Shown here piece by piece: positions 1 through 7,055 of a stretch of DNA of 64,000 nt; position 1 is the first letter of the stretch; the number at the start of each line of letters is the position of its first letter. The stretch is from an uncultured Sediminibacterium sp. Lineage in GTDB: Bacteria > Bacteroidota > Bacteroidia > Chitinophagales > Chitinophagaceae. The notes under the pieces are model-generated. The model saw only the letters and a program-made list of their open reading frames with translations, was not told where the DNA came from and did no database searches. The translations under genes and the position numbers were made by a program. The stretch is taken from positions 186,001 through 250,000 of the forward strand of contig NZ_CAMLMJ010000001.1 of NCBI RefSeq assembly GCF_946481145.1. Direction: 5' to 3'.

Positions 1-59
1 GGCTTAAACATTCTCCTCTGAAAAAATTTTAAAACTCCTTGAAATTCACTGATAATCAT

Positions 60-67
60 TAGATTTG
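60..67 (+). promoter_or_regulatory. Bacteroidota-type -7 box of the FabH-like gene
   Basis: TAGATTTG fits the Bacteroidota -7 consensus TAnnTTTG. CTTG at 38-41, 18 bases upstream, is a near match to the -33 TTTG. Transcription would start near 73, which places the ATG at 92 in the message and excludes the upstream TTG at 65 as a start. This is a visual pattern match only. Confidence 0.5.
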
Positions 68-91
68 GCATTACCCCTCATTCTAATAGCA

Positions 92-1162
92 ATGCCAGAA
101 AAGAAAACAGTTATCACAGGAACCGGGTCTTATATTCCTCCTCATATTAAGACCAACAGAGATTTTACGATCCAGGATTTTTATACGGAAGATCATGAAA
201 AAATTGTGGCAACCCCTAATGATATCATTGAAAAATTCCGTGATATTACCGGCATTGAAGAAAGAAGATATGTAGGAACAGAATTCAATGCCTCAGATAT
301 GGCCGTTATTGCAGCCAAACATGCTATTGAAGATGCAGGTATTGATCCGGAAACCCTCGACCAGATAATCGTAGCGCATAATTTCGGCAATGTGGTAAAA
401 CATACTATTCAAACCGATGTTTTACCAGCGCTGGCATCACGAGTTAAACAAGCGCTACAAATACGCAATCCTTCCTGCGTTGCTTATGATATTTTGTTTG
501 GTTGTCCGGGCTGGATTCAAGGCGTTATACAGGCTGATGCATTTATTAAAGCTGGCATTGCCAAAAAATGTATGGTTATCGGAACAGAAACCCTCAGCCG
601 TGTAATTGATCATTACGATCGCGACAGCATGATTTTCAGTGATGGTGCAGGTGCCTGCATCATTGAATCAAAAGAGGGAGAAAGTGGTATTCTTGCAGCA
701 AGTGTTCAAAGTCATTGTGTAGATGAAGCTTTCTATCTCTATATGGGCAAATCTAATTTCCCTGAATCAGATCCCCGTATCCGTTATATCAAAATGAAGG
801 GCAGAAAAGTATATGAATACGCTATAAAAAATGTACCCGCTGCCATGAAAGATTGTCTTGATAAATGCGGCGTTCATGTAACCGAAGTAAAAAAATTCTT
901 TCTGCATCAGGCCAATGAAAAAATGGATGAAGGCTTTATCAAAGTATTGTACAAACTCTATGGTTTAAAAGAAGTGCCTTCTCATATCATGCCGATGAGT
1001 ATTCATAAATTGGGAAACAGCTCCGTGGCAACTATTCCTACTTTATACGATCTGGTGAAAAGAGGTGTACTCGACGATCACTCCTTACAAACCGGCGATA
1101 TTGTTATGTTTGCTTCTGTTGGAGCGGGAATGAATATCAACGCAGTTTGTTACAGGGTATAA
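92..1162 (+). CDS. 3-oxoacyl-ACP synthase III (FabH-like) family protein
   Basis: A thiolase-fold ketosynthase of about 356 residues, the usual length for KAS III. The active-site triad is visible: Cys138 in DILFGCPGW, His272 in FLHQAN and Asn309 in KLGNSS. KAS III enzymes condense acyl-CoA with malonyl-ACP, but this divergent branch (CPGW around the nucleophile instead of the usual CAGF) may use another acyl donor or be a ketoacyl-synthase-like enzyme outside primary fatty acid synthesis. The start MPEKK at 92 is preferred over a TTG at 65 because a TAnnTTTG promoter box overlaps that TTG. The gene stands alone on the plus strand and converges on the next gene with only four bases between them. 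Family call is sure; the substrate is unknown. Confidence 0.88.
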   Translation: MPEKKTVITGTGSYIPPHIKTNRDFTIQDFYTEDHEKIVATPNDIIEKFRDITGIEERRYVGTEFNASDMAVIAAKHAIEDAGIDPETLDQIIVAHNFGNVVKHTIQTDVLPALASRVKQALQIRNPSCVAYDILFGCPGWIQGVIQADAFIKAGIAKKCMVIGTETLSRVIDHYDRDSMIFSDGAGACIIESKEGESGILAASVQSHCVDEAFYLYMGKSNFPESDPRIRYIKMKGRKVYEYAIKNVPAAMKDCLDKCGVHVTEVKKFFLHQANEKMDEGFIKVLYKLYGLKEVPSHIMPMSIHKLGNSSVATIPTLYDLVKRGVLDDHSLQTGDIVMFASVGAGMNINAVCYRV

Positions 1163-1166
1163 AAAA

Positions 1167-2042
1167 TTATTCTTTGTATTGATATGGATCGAACGGAATA
1201 AAATATAAATCCTCATACATTCTGCCTGCTCCTTTCTTTTGACGAGAAAAATACAGTCGTTTTTCTTTTACATGGTAAAAAGGACAAAACTCTGCTAACT
1301 CGCTATTAACCGACGTTCCAATATTTTTAGGTTGCGACCATTCCCCATGCTTTTTAAAACTGATATAAAGATCTACTTCACCTAAACCTGTTGTATCTGA
1401 GGAAAAATAAATAATGAAATCTTCCTCTGGTGAAATAAAGGGATTGGACTCCCTGAATTTTTTTGTATTAACAGGCGAACCAATATTTTCTGGTTCTTGG
1501 TATACCCCATTAACTTTTCTGGCAACATAAATATCAGCATTACCAGCCTGGGCTGGGTTGTCTTTCATAAAATAAACATCTCCTTTGTTGGTAACTGAAG
1601 CATAAGATTCGGAAGCATCTGTATTAATCGTATTTCCCAGATGATAAGGAGCCGACCAACCTACAGCCGTTTTATCAACCGCCCAGATATCAAAACCTGT
1701 TCTATTTGGCCGATCAGGTACATGACGTGTGGATTGAAACAAAACCGTTTTACCATCCGGACTAAAAATCGGATCAATATCTTTCCATTGGGCACTTGCT
1801 GATGAGAAAGATGCAGGAACTGGCTTTGACCATTGACCATTTAGTTTATTGGATTGAAGTATAACCAATGTATCTCTTCTTCCATTCGACTTCACCCATA
1901 AAGCAGTATTGCCGTCAGGAGATATGGTGAGTCCAAAAACACCGCTATCAGAAATTAATCCAGGTTCAAACAATTGAGCCTGTTGTGAATTTCCATAAAA
2001 ACCAACCAGGATACCCATCATTATTAATCCAGATTTTAGCAT
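1167..2042 (-). CDS. Secreted PD40 (TolB-like) beta-propeller protein
   Basis: A protein of 291 residues with an N-terminal signal peptide (hydrophobic stretch 7-16) followed by WD40-like PD40 repeats: repeated blocks such as ISPDGNTALW, FSPDGKTVLFQS and ISPEEDFIIYFSS carry the S-P-[DE]-[GE] turn typical of TolB/PD40 propellers. Such proteins are exported in Bacteroidota and often serve as binding or scaffold domains. Here the repeats stand alone, without the OmpA domain often fused to them. There is no lipobox, so the product is probably periplasmic or secreted. Its partner is unknown. It converges with the FabH-like gene. Confidence 0.75.
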   Translation of the reverse strand: MLKSGLIMMGILVGFYGNSQQAQLFEPGLISDSGVFGLTISPDGNTALWVKSNGRRDTLVILQSNKLNGQWSKPVPASFSSASAQWKDIDPIFSPDGKTVLFQSTRHVPDRPNRTGFDIWAVDKTAVGWSAPYHLGNTINTDASESYASVTNKGDVYFMKDNPAQAGNADIYVARKVNGVYQEPENIGSPVNTKKFRESNPFISPEEDFIIYFSSDTTGLGEVDLYISFKKHGEWSQPKNIGTSVNSELAEFCPFYHVKEKRLYFSRQKKGAGRMYEDLYFIPFDPYQYKE

Positions 2043-2170
2043 AGAAATTATTATTTATTCTTTTGAAAAATAATAACCGCACAACTGAAAAAAATGATAA
2101 ATAGGGTTAACTGGTTAAATAATTATTTAACCGATGCTACAAGTGTATTGATAAACTGGGGACAGGTCAT

Positions 2171-3415
2171 TTATAACTTATCAAAATTGAAATAAGTTTT
2201 CCATTTTTCATATTTCGATTTTCCATTAAGCTGTTGTTCATAAATACTGTGATTGCCAGAGATAAAATAGGCAATCAAACAAGCAACGGCTGCAAAAGCA
2301 GCTATATCAAATCCGAATAATTCAACTGCCATTATTATACAGGCAATGGGGGTGTTTGTTGCACCAGCAAATACTGCAACAAAACCAATACCGGTGAGAA
2401 CAGATAATGGCATTGGTATTACAAGCGATAAAGCATTTCCCAACAGTGCACCAATAAAAAATAAAGGAGTTACTTCCCCTCCTTTAAATCCTGCAGACAA
2501 GGTAACCACGGTAAACAATATTTTTATAGCGAAATCATATGCAGGCAATGCATTTTCAAATGATTCAACTATAGTAGGTATTCCCAATCCTATATATTTT
2601 GTTGTGCCGGTTAACCAAATTGCTCCAGCAACGATTAAACCACCCAGTACCGGTCTTAATGGAGGATAAGGTATTATGCTTTTAAACAAATTACTGCAAC
2701 TATGCATCCCCCTGCAAAAGATCATAGCTGTAAGTCCGAATGCAATTCCTGCAAGAATGGTGTACAATAAATTCATTGCAGTGATGTCCGGAGCTGTAGT
2801 TACTATATAGTGCGTGTGAGATGTTTGCCATAATAGCGTAACCTGGTCTGCAAGTAATGCTGATGCTGCGGCAGGTAAAAAAGCAGTGTACCTTAGTTTA
2901 CCAATACGTAATAACTCCAAACTAAAAAGTATACCTGCAAAGGGTGTTCCAAATACAGCACCAAAACCGGCAGCAATAGCAGAGATAACGAGTATTTTCC
3001 TTTCTTCCTCCGACAAATGAAATGGTTTACTCAACTGATCTGCAATAGAACCAGACATCTGTAAAGCTGTACCTTCTCTACCAGCGGAGCCTCCCAATAA
3101 ATGGGTAACAATGGTACCGATATATACAAAGGGTGCCATGCGGATAGGAATTATTTTATCAGGTTTGTGAATAGTATCAATCAGCAGATTATTGCCTGCT
3201 GAAACCTCTTTCCCATAATAATAGTATAATAAACCAATCAGCAAACCACCTATGGGCAAGAAGGCTATAATCCATTTATGTGTTTCGCGGAAATTGGTTA
3301 CCCAATCAAGGGATTGTAGAAAAAAGGCAGAGGCAGTACCGGCAGATAATCCAATGATACAACATATAAGAACCCACCTGAAAAAAACACGAATGATATG
3401 GGTGGGGAATTTCAT
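2171..3415 (-). CDS. CLC-F type fluoride/proton antiporter (EriC family)
   Basis: A CLC-family membrane protein of 414 residues with about ten hydrophobic segments. The motif GREGT (112-116, gating Glu114) replaces the GREGP of ordinary chloride CLCs, and AGNNL (73-77) stands where chloride CLCs have GSGIP. Both changes mark the fluoride-specific CLC-F branch, whose members export fluoride in exchange for protons. Further CLC motifs are GTPFAG (156-161) and GGEVTP. I infer fluoride resistance in the inner membrane. No fluoride riboswitch was recognised upstream, where only a 14-bp hairpin lies between this gene and the DUF1801 gene. A generic chloride channel is the main alternative, but the GREGT and AGNNL signatures argue against it. 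Confidence 0.82.
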   Translation of the reverse strand: MKFPTHIIRVFFRWVLICCIIGLSAGTASAFFLQSLDWVTNFRETHKWIIAFLPIGGLLIGLLYYYYGKEVSAGNNLLIDTIHKPDKIIPIRMAPFVYIGTIVTHLLGGSAGREGTALQMSGSIADQLSKPFHLSEEERKILVISAIAAGFGAVFGTPFAGILFSLELLRIGKLRYTAFLPAAASALLADQVTLLWQTSHTHYIVTTAPDITAMNLLYTILAGIAFGLTAMIFCRGMHSCSNLFKSIIPYPPLRPVLGGLIVAGAIWLTGTTKYIGLGIPTIVESFENALPAYDFAIKILFTVVTLSAGFKGGEVTPLFFIGALLGNALSLVIPMPLSVLTGIGFVAVFAGATNTPIACIIMAVELFGFDIAAFAAVACLIAYFISGNHSIYEQQLNGKSKYEKWKTYFNFDKL

Positions 3416-3451
3416 CTCTGCTATAAAGGTAGAACATAATCAGGAGGATTG

Positions 3452-3500
3452 TTTAGCCACAGATGCACAGATTAATACAATGTGTTCATCTGTGGCTAAA
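3452..3500. repeat. Inverted repeat hairpin, CCACAGA word family
   Basis: TTTAGCCACAGATG (3452-3465) pairs perfectly with CATCTGTGGCTAAA (3487-3500) around a 21-base loop. The hairpin starts two bases after the stop codon of the DUF1801 gene, so it could end that transcript before the CLC gene. It shares the words CCACAGA and GCACAGA with the elements near 6.9, 17.6 and 34.2 kb. Confidence 0.8.
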
Positions 3501-3502
3501 AA

Positions 3503-3901
3503 TTATTTCAACCTCTCCAACACCCCTTTGCGTTTCACAATATTTTTATAATCCCACTGAATCTCACGCGCTTTTTTGAGCCATCTTTTCAGGTCCTTTT
3601 TATTGATTTGTCCAGCTTCCGTATATCGTTTCTCAGCAGCCATAAATTTGCCCTCCTTTTCAAGACCTTCTTCTTCAAAACTTCCGCCACTCCAAAATAA
3701 TAAGCGTACACAATTTTTAAGCTTATCATATCCCACTATCGGATTCCCCTCAAAAAACCAAACAGGATGCCCATGCCAGATTTTATTTTCAGCGTCTGCC
3801 AATTGCTCACTGATTATCTCATACAAAGCATCACAGATCGATTTGTCATCTGCCGCAAGCGCTTTGTGGTAAAGTTGAATGTCTTTTTGCATGGCTATCA
3901 T
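3503..3901 (-). CDS. DUF1801 domain protein
   Basis: A small soluble protein of 132 residues matching the DUF1801 (YdhG-like) family: the central block ENKIWHGHPVWFFEGNPIVGY and the later RLLFWSGGSF are typical. The family has a compact fold and no established biochemical role. No signal peptide is present, so it is probably cytoplasmic. The start at 3901 directly follows the stop codon of the DUF4199 gene, which suggests translational coupling; a second Met three codons in (3892) is possible. It is the last gene of a LuxR-type regulator, DUF4199, DUF1801 group. Confidence 0.72.
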   Translation of the reverse strand: MIAMQKDIQLYHKALAADDKSICDALYEIISEQLADAENKIWHGHPVWFFEGNPIVGYDKLKNCVRLLFWSGGSFEEEGLEKEGKFMAAEKRYTEAGQINKKDLKRWLKKAREIQWDYKNIVKRKGVLERLK

Positions 3902-4423
3902 TTATGTACCAACCGGTTTTGCTTTTCTTTTCAAAACCAATGAGCTGATAAAAGCTACTACCAGTCCGATGGGTAATACTTCAAAATAGGTAATCAAGAT
4001 AACGAAAAAAGGACTTTTATACATTTCCTTAAACTGCTCCATTTCTGCTTTTTTAGCGGCTAAATCTCCGCCCTCTCTGGTACATACATTCAGAACATGT
4101 GCGGTATAGACTTCTATAAAATCAGGTACAAAGAGATAGTAATAGCCTAACCATACCAACACATACATGGTTGATCCCAACAGGGCGATTAAAGCACCCG
4201 TTTTAAATGCTTTCCCTAGACTAATTACACCTCCGAGTTCCTTATTTCTGTAATTCCTGATACCAAAGAAGGTAAGGGAGAATACCACAATCATGGCCGC
4301 ATAACCTACTACATCATTGGTTTTGAGATCAGGTTTTGTGTAGAGCAGGTTTACCATATAAAGCATATGGCCCACGAGGATTGTGCCTAAAATGAGACCG
4401 AAAATAAAAATGTTCCTTTTCAT
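3902..4423 (-). CDS. DUF4199 family membrane protein
   Basis: A protein of 173 residues with four predicted membrane helices (about 5-27, 38-54, 74-97 and 136-163), arranged as in DUF4199 proteins of Bacteroidota: two helices, the GGVISLGKAFKTG linker, a third helix, a polar loop rich in Lys and Glu, and a fourth helix ending in a basic tail. Function unknown. It lies 195 bases downstream of the LuxR-type regulator gene and abuts the DUF1801 gene. Two copies of CATACTAAAGTA lie 48-97 bases upstream of its start, which suggests that it heads its own regulated transcript. Confidence 0.75.
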   Translation of the reverse strand: MKRNIFIFGLILGTILVGHMLYMVNLLYTKPDLKTNDVVGYAAMIVVFSLTFFGIRNYRNKELGGVISLGKAFKTGALIALLGSTMYVLVWLGYYYLFVPDFIEVYTAHVLNVCTREGGDLAAKKAEMEQFKEMYKSPFFVILITYFEVLPIGLVVAFISSLVLKRKAKPVGT

Positions 4424-4470
4424 CGTGTATAATTTTACACAAATCTATCTGCAACTGCAAGCTTTGGCCT

Positions 4471-4520
4471 CATACTAAAGTACCAAAATAGATCGAGAGG
4501 GGGTGTTTCATACTAAAGTA
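4471..4520. promoter_or_regulatory. Paired near-palindromic repeats upstream of the DUF4199 gene
   Basis: CATACTAAAGTA occurs at 4471-4482 and again at 4509-4520, a spacing of 38 bases. The core TACTAAAGTA is a hyphenated palindrome (TACT, AA, AGTA). The pair lies in the spacer between the LuxR-type regulator gene and the DUF4199 gene. Binding by that regulator is inference. Confidence 0.4.
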
Positions 4521-4574
4521 GGAGTATGGAGTCTATAAAAACACTTTACTTATTATAAATTGAGGTTTTTATTT

Positions 4575-4612
4575 ACCGCAGAGAACGGGAAGGTTAAGAG
4601 TTTACGCAGAGG
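4575..4612. repeat. Single arm of the CCGCAGAG repeat family
   Basis: The stretch begins ACCGCAGAGAACGGGAAG and ends GTTTACGCAGAGG. It resembles one arm of the long inverted repeats at 20.4 and 33.1 kb, but the partner arm is missing. It lies a few bases downstream of the stop of the LuxR-type regulator gene and may be a decayed or half copy. Confidence 0.5.
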
Positions 4613-4618
4613 GATTTC

Positions 4619-5098
4619 TTATGGTGTTAGTTTGAGGCGTTTGGCTTTTTCGATGGCCTGGGTGCGGTTTTTCACATCCATTTTAAAGAAGAGATTTGAA
4701 ACATGGGTCTTTACCGTACTTAACGATAAAAACAACTGTTCTCCTATTTCCGCATTACTTAACCCTTTAGATAATTGTTGCAATACTTCATATTCACGGT
4801 TGGTGAGGTTGAGCTTCCTTAGCTCCACCTCATTCAATACAAATGATTCTGGGGGTACAACATAAACTTCTTTTTCAACCACTACCGTCTCAATTTTGGG
4901 TTTGGCTAATTGGGAAGCCACCCAAATGCCCAGCAGGGTGAAAAACACAGCTATCAGTCCTACATAAATATCTATCGAATGATCAACGATCAGGTATTTC
5001 CATTGCATCCATTTTAAGGCAAAAACCAGTACTGCCATTATTCCGGCGTACAAAAAAACAGATTTACCCGGTTTCCATAAACGACTGATCAGTGACAT
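4619..5098 (-). CDS. Membrane-anchored LuxR-type HTH regulator
   Basis: A protein of 159 residues. Two hydrophobic helices at about 14-30 and 43-63 are followed by a short linker and a C-terminal LuxR/GerE helix-turn-helix at about 97-157, with the hallmark [20 protein letters not shown] and the recognition helix [13 protein letters not shown]. There is no receiver domain, so the signal probably arises at the membrane. It is transcribed ahead of the DUF4199-DUF1801 pair, which makes these its likeliest targets. The paired TACTAAAGTA palindromes in the spacer are candidate binding sites. Family call is firm; the signal is unknown. Confidence 0.82.
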   Translation of the reverse strand: MSLISRLWKPGKSVFLYAGIMAVLVFALKWMQWKYLIVDHSIDIYVGLIAVFFTLLGIWVASQLAKPKIETVVVEKEVYVVPPESFVLNEVELRKLNLTNREYEVLQQLSKGLSNAEIGEQLFLSLSTVKTHVSNLFFKMDVKNRTQAIEKAKRLKLTP

Positions 5099-5155
5099 TG
5101 TTGAATTAACTTATTTCTTTCCTTTCGAAGGTAAATAATTCTCCAAAAGAGATCA

Positions 5156-5878
5156 TCATTCTGTAGCAATCTCCAATAAAATCTCGCACAACGCTGCGGG
5201 TTGGCTGAAAAAGGGGGAGTGACTGGTTGCCATCTTGTACACTTTTTTGCAGGTAGTTTCTGTATACATTTTTTGTTGAATAAAGGGCGTAACGGCCCTG
5301 TCTTCTGTACATTCAATATAATAACGGGGTACCGATCCGAAATTTTCCTCACTCAATGTCAAAGGAGTAATACCTGTTGCTACACTTTCATGACTTAGTA
5401 AAAGTTTGGCTAATTCAGTAATATAGTCTTCACAATCATGGTACAGGCCTTCTTTATAAATTTCCGTTTGCAAAGTATGTGAGCCTGTTTCAGGGTAACG
5501 TGTAACATAAGGTTTCAATACCCCGTTTATATCCTGTGCAGAATATTCAGCCTGTGTTTTCCCTTTGGGAATAAGATAGGCAGCCAGGTAAATAAGTTTT
5601 TCTATTTTATGCGGGCGATACTCTGCTGCCTGCGAAATAACGATACCGTTTTTGCTATGTCCTACCAGTATTACTTTTTCATCTGCTTCATCAATCATCT
5701 TACATAATTTATCTACTGATTTCTGAAGGGTTACTGTTTCAATTGGTGTTTTATCTCTTCCCATTCCCGGAAGGTCGATAGCAATAGCGGTATGTCCCTG
5801 CGCCTCCAGGATAGGAATTACTTTATGCCAGTTCCAGGCACTATGCCAGGAACCGTGTACGAGAATAAATGTTTTCAT
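5156..5878 (-). CDS. Alpha/beta hydrolase of the EstC/SABP2 esterase type
   Basis: A complete alpha/beta hydrolase of 240 residues resembling bacterial EstC and plant methylesterases. The oxyanion motif LVHGSWHSAWNW (6-17), the GxGRDKTP loop, the nucleophile Ser75, an acidic residue in ECTEDRAV and a late His in TSHSPFFSQP are all present. The nucleophile elbow reads GHSKNG: the glycine normally two residues after the Ser is Asn77. No signal peptide, so it acts in the cytoplasm, probably on small esters. It stands alone, and its 5' side borders the large hairpin at 5941-6012. Confidence 0.82.
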   Translation of the reverse strand: MKTFILVHGSWHSAWNWHKVIPILEAQGHTAIAIDLPGMGRDKTPIETVTLQKSVDKLCKMIDEADEKVILVGHSKNGIVISQAAEYRPHKIEKLIYLAAYLIPKGKTQAEYSAQDINGVLKPYVTRYPETGSHTLQTEIYKEGLYHDCEDYITELAKLLLSHESVATGITPLTLSEENFGSVPRYYIECTEDRAVTPFIQQKMYTETTCKKVYKMATSHSPFFSQPAALCEILLEIATE

Positions 5879-5940
5879 TTTTGTATGTTTATTGTCAGAC
5901 CTGGTGTTCTGGGTTTAAGACAGAGTGGGAAAGAACAGCC

Positions 5941-6012
5941 GAACAGAAGAACATCGAATAATGAATATTCAACTTCGAAGTTGGATGTTCATTATTCAAT
6001 ATTCTTCTGTTC
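5941..6012. repeat. Long inverted repeat overlapping the ada-like stop codon
   Basis: GAACAGAAGAA (5941-5951) pairs with TTCTTCTGTTC (6002-6012), and inside it GAATAATGAATATTCAACTTC pairs almost fully with the stretch running to 5997; the centre is CTTCGAAG (5973-5980). The stop codon and last residues of the Ada-like protein lie in the right arm. A weaker outer pair, GGGAAAG with CTTTCCC, extends it. It could act as a terminator for the ada-like gene. Confidence 0.8.
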
Positions 6013-6843
6013 TTTCGCGCTTTCCCATCCTATAATCGCTGCTTTGCGTGTTGGCCCCCACATATACCCTCCAAATTGGCCTGAGGATTGTATTACCCGG
6101 TGACAGGGTATCAAATAAGCTACGGGATTACTTCCTATTGCAGTACCTACTGCACGTGAGGCTTTTGCATTTTTTATTTGTGTGGCTATATTTCCATAGG
6201 TAGATAACTTACCCATAGGAATTTTTAAAAGTGTTTCCCATACTTTTAGTTGAAAGTCGGTTCCTTTTAAATGAAGTTTTATATTTTTTAAATGAGACCA
6301 GTCGTGCTGAAAAATAAACAAGGCATTTTGTTGCAGCATATCTAACTTTTGCTGATAATTCGCATTGGGGAATTGTGTTTTTAGATCATTTAAAGCTTTT
6401 GTTTGATCTTCTTCAAATGCCATATAACAAATACCTTTTTGCGTAGATGCAATAATGAGACTGCCAAATGGACTTTCTGCATAACTATAGTTTATGTAGA
6501 GTTGTTTACCCCCATTTTTATATTCTGCGGGTGTCATGCCTTCAATATTGATAAACAAATCGTGCAGTCTCCCTGTTCCGGACAATCCAAGTTCAATAGC
6601 TGTATCGAAAAGAGTTGCCTGTTGTTCTTTTAGTAATTTTTTTGCGTGTTCTGTACTGATGTATTGCAGAAATTTTTTGGGGGTAGTGCCTGCCCATTCG
6701 CTAAAGAGGCGTTGGAAATGAAAAGGGCTCAGGTGTACTTGTTGTGCAAGTTCTTCCAGACTGGGTTGTTGTTTGAAATGTGTATGAATATATTCAATAG
6801 CAGTAGCTATACGATTATAATTGAGCTGTTGCTGTTCGTTCAT
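5992..6843 (-). CDS. AraC-type HTH / methylated-DNA-protein cysteine methyltransferase fusion (Ada-like)
   Basis: A protein of 283 residues with an N-terminal AraC double helix-turn-helix (about 10-110, including LEELAQQVHLSPFHFQRLF) and a C-terminal O6-alkylguanine transferase domain with the IPCHRVI active site (acceptor Cys247) and the SRAVGTAIGSNP helix. Such proteins repair O6-methylguanine in a suicide reaction. The zinc-binding methyl-phosphotriester domain of E. coli Ada is absent, so the methylation switch of classical Ada cannot operate in the same way. The start at 6843 (MNEQQQ) is preferred; two upstream Met codons at 6876 and 6879 are alternatives. The final codons lie in the arm of a long hairpin. 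Confidence 0.88.
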   Translation of the reverse strand: MNEQQQLNYNRIATAIEYIHTHFKQQPSLEELAQQVHLSPFHFQRLFSEWAGTTPKKFLQYISTEHAKKLLKEQQATLFDTAIELGLSGTGRLHDLFINIEGMTPAEYKNGGKQLYINYSYAESPFGSLIIASTQKGICYMAFEEDQTKALNDLKTQFPNANYQQKLDMLQQNALFIFQHDWSHLKNIKLHLKGTDFQLKVWETLLKIPMGKLSTYGNIATQIKNAKASRAVGTAIGSNPVAYLIPCHRVIQSSGQFGGYMWGPTRKAAIIGWESAKEQKNIE

Positions 6844-6928
6844 AATATTGATTGGAACACAAATTTCAGGGTTCATCAACCCTTACACAACCCGAAAATT
6901 GCGGAATATGAAGATCAGAAAAATCTTT

Positions 6929-7048
6929 TTTTTCTGTGCCATTCAGTGTCTTCAGTGGCAAAATAGTCCGAATGACAGCCCTTCCTTCTTTAGGTGACCA
7001 AAAGTCCGGCGGAAATTGCCACTGAACGCACTGAAGGGCACTGAAAAA
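6929..7048. repeat. Imperfect inverted repeat, CACTGAA word family
   Basis: The left arm (6929-6959, containing CTGTGCCATTCAGTG) pairs with the right arm (7018-7048, GCCACTGAACGCACTGAAGG and onward) with a few mismatches over 31 bases, around a 58-base spacer. The right arm ends seven bases from the stop codon of the NTF2/serine hydrolase gene. The words match the single arm at 21570-21597. Confidence 0.75.
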
Positions 7049-7055
7049 AGGAGGG

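Noticed and set aside
65..91. TTG start giving nine extra residues on the FabH-like protein
   Set aside because: The TTG lies inside the TAnnTTTG promoter box at 60-67; the ATG at 92 gives the normal family N-terminus.
3416..3502. Possible fluoride riboswitch ahead of the CLC-F gene
   Set aside because: The conserved crcB-motif core could not be found by eye; the only structure is a simple 14-bp hairpin with repeat-family words.
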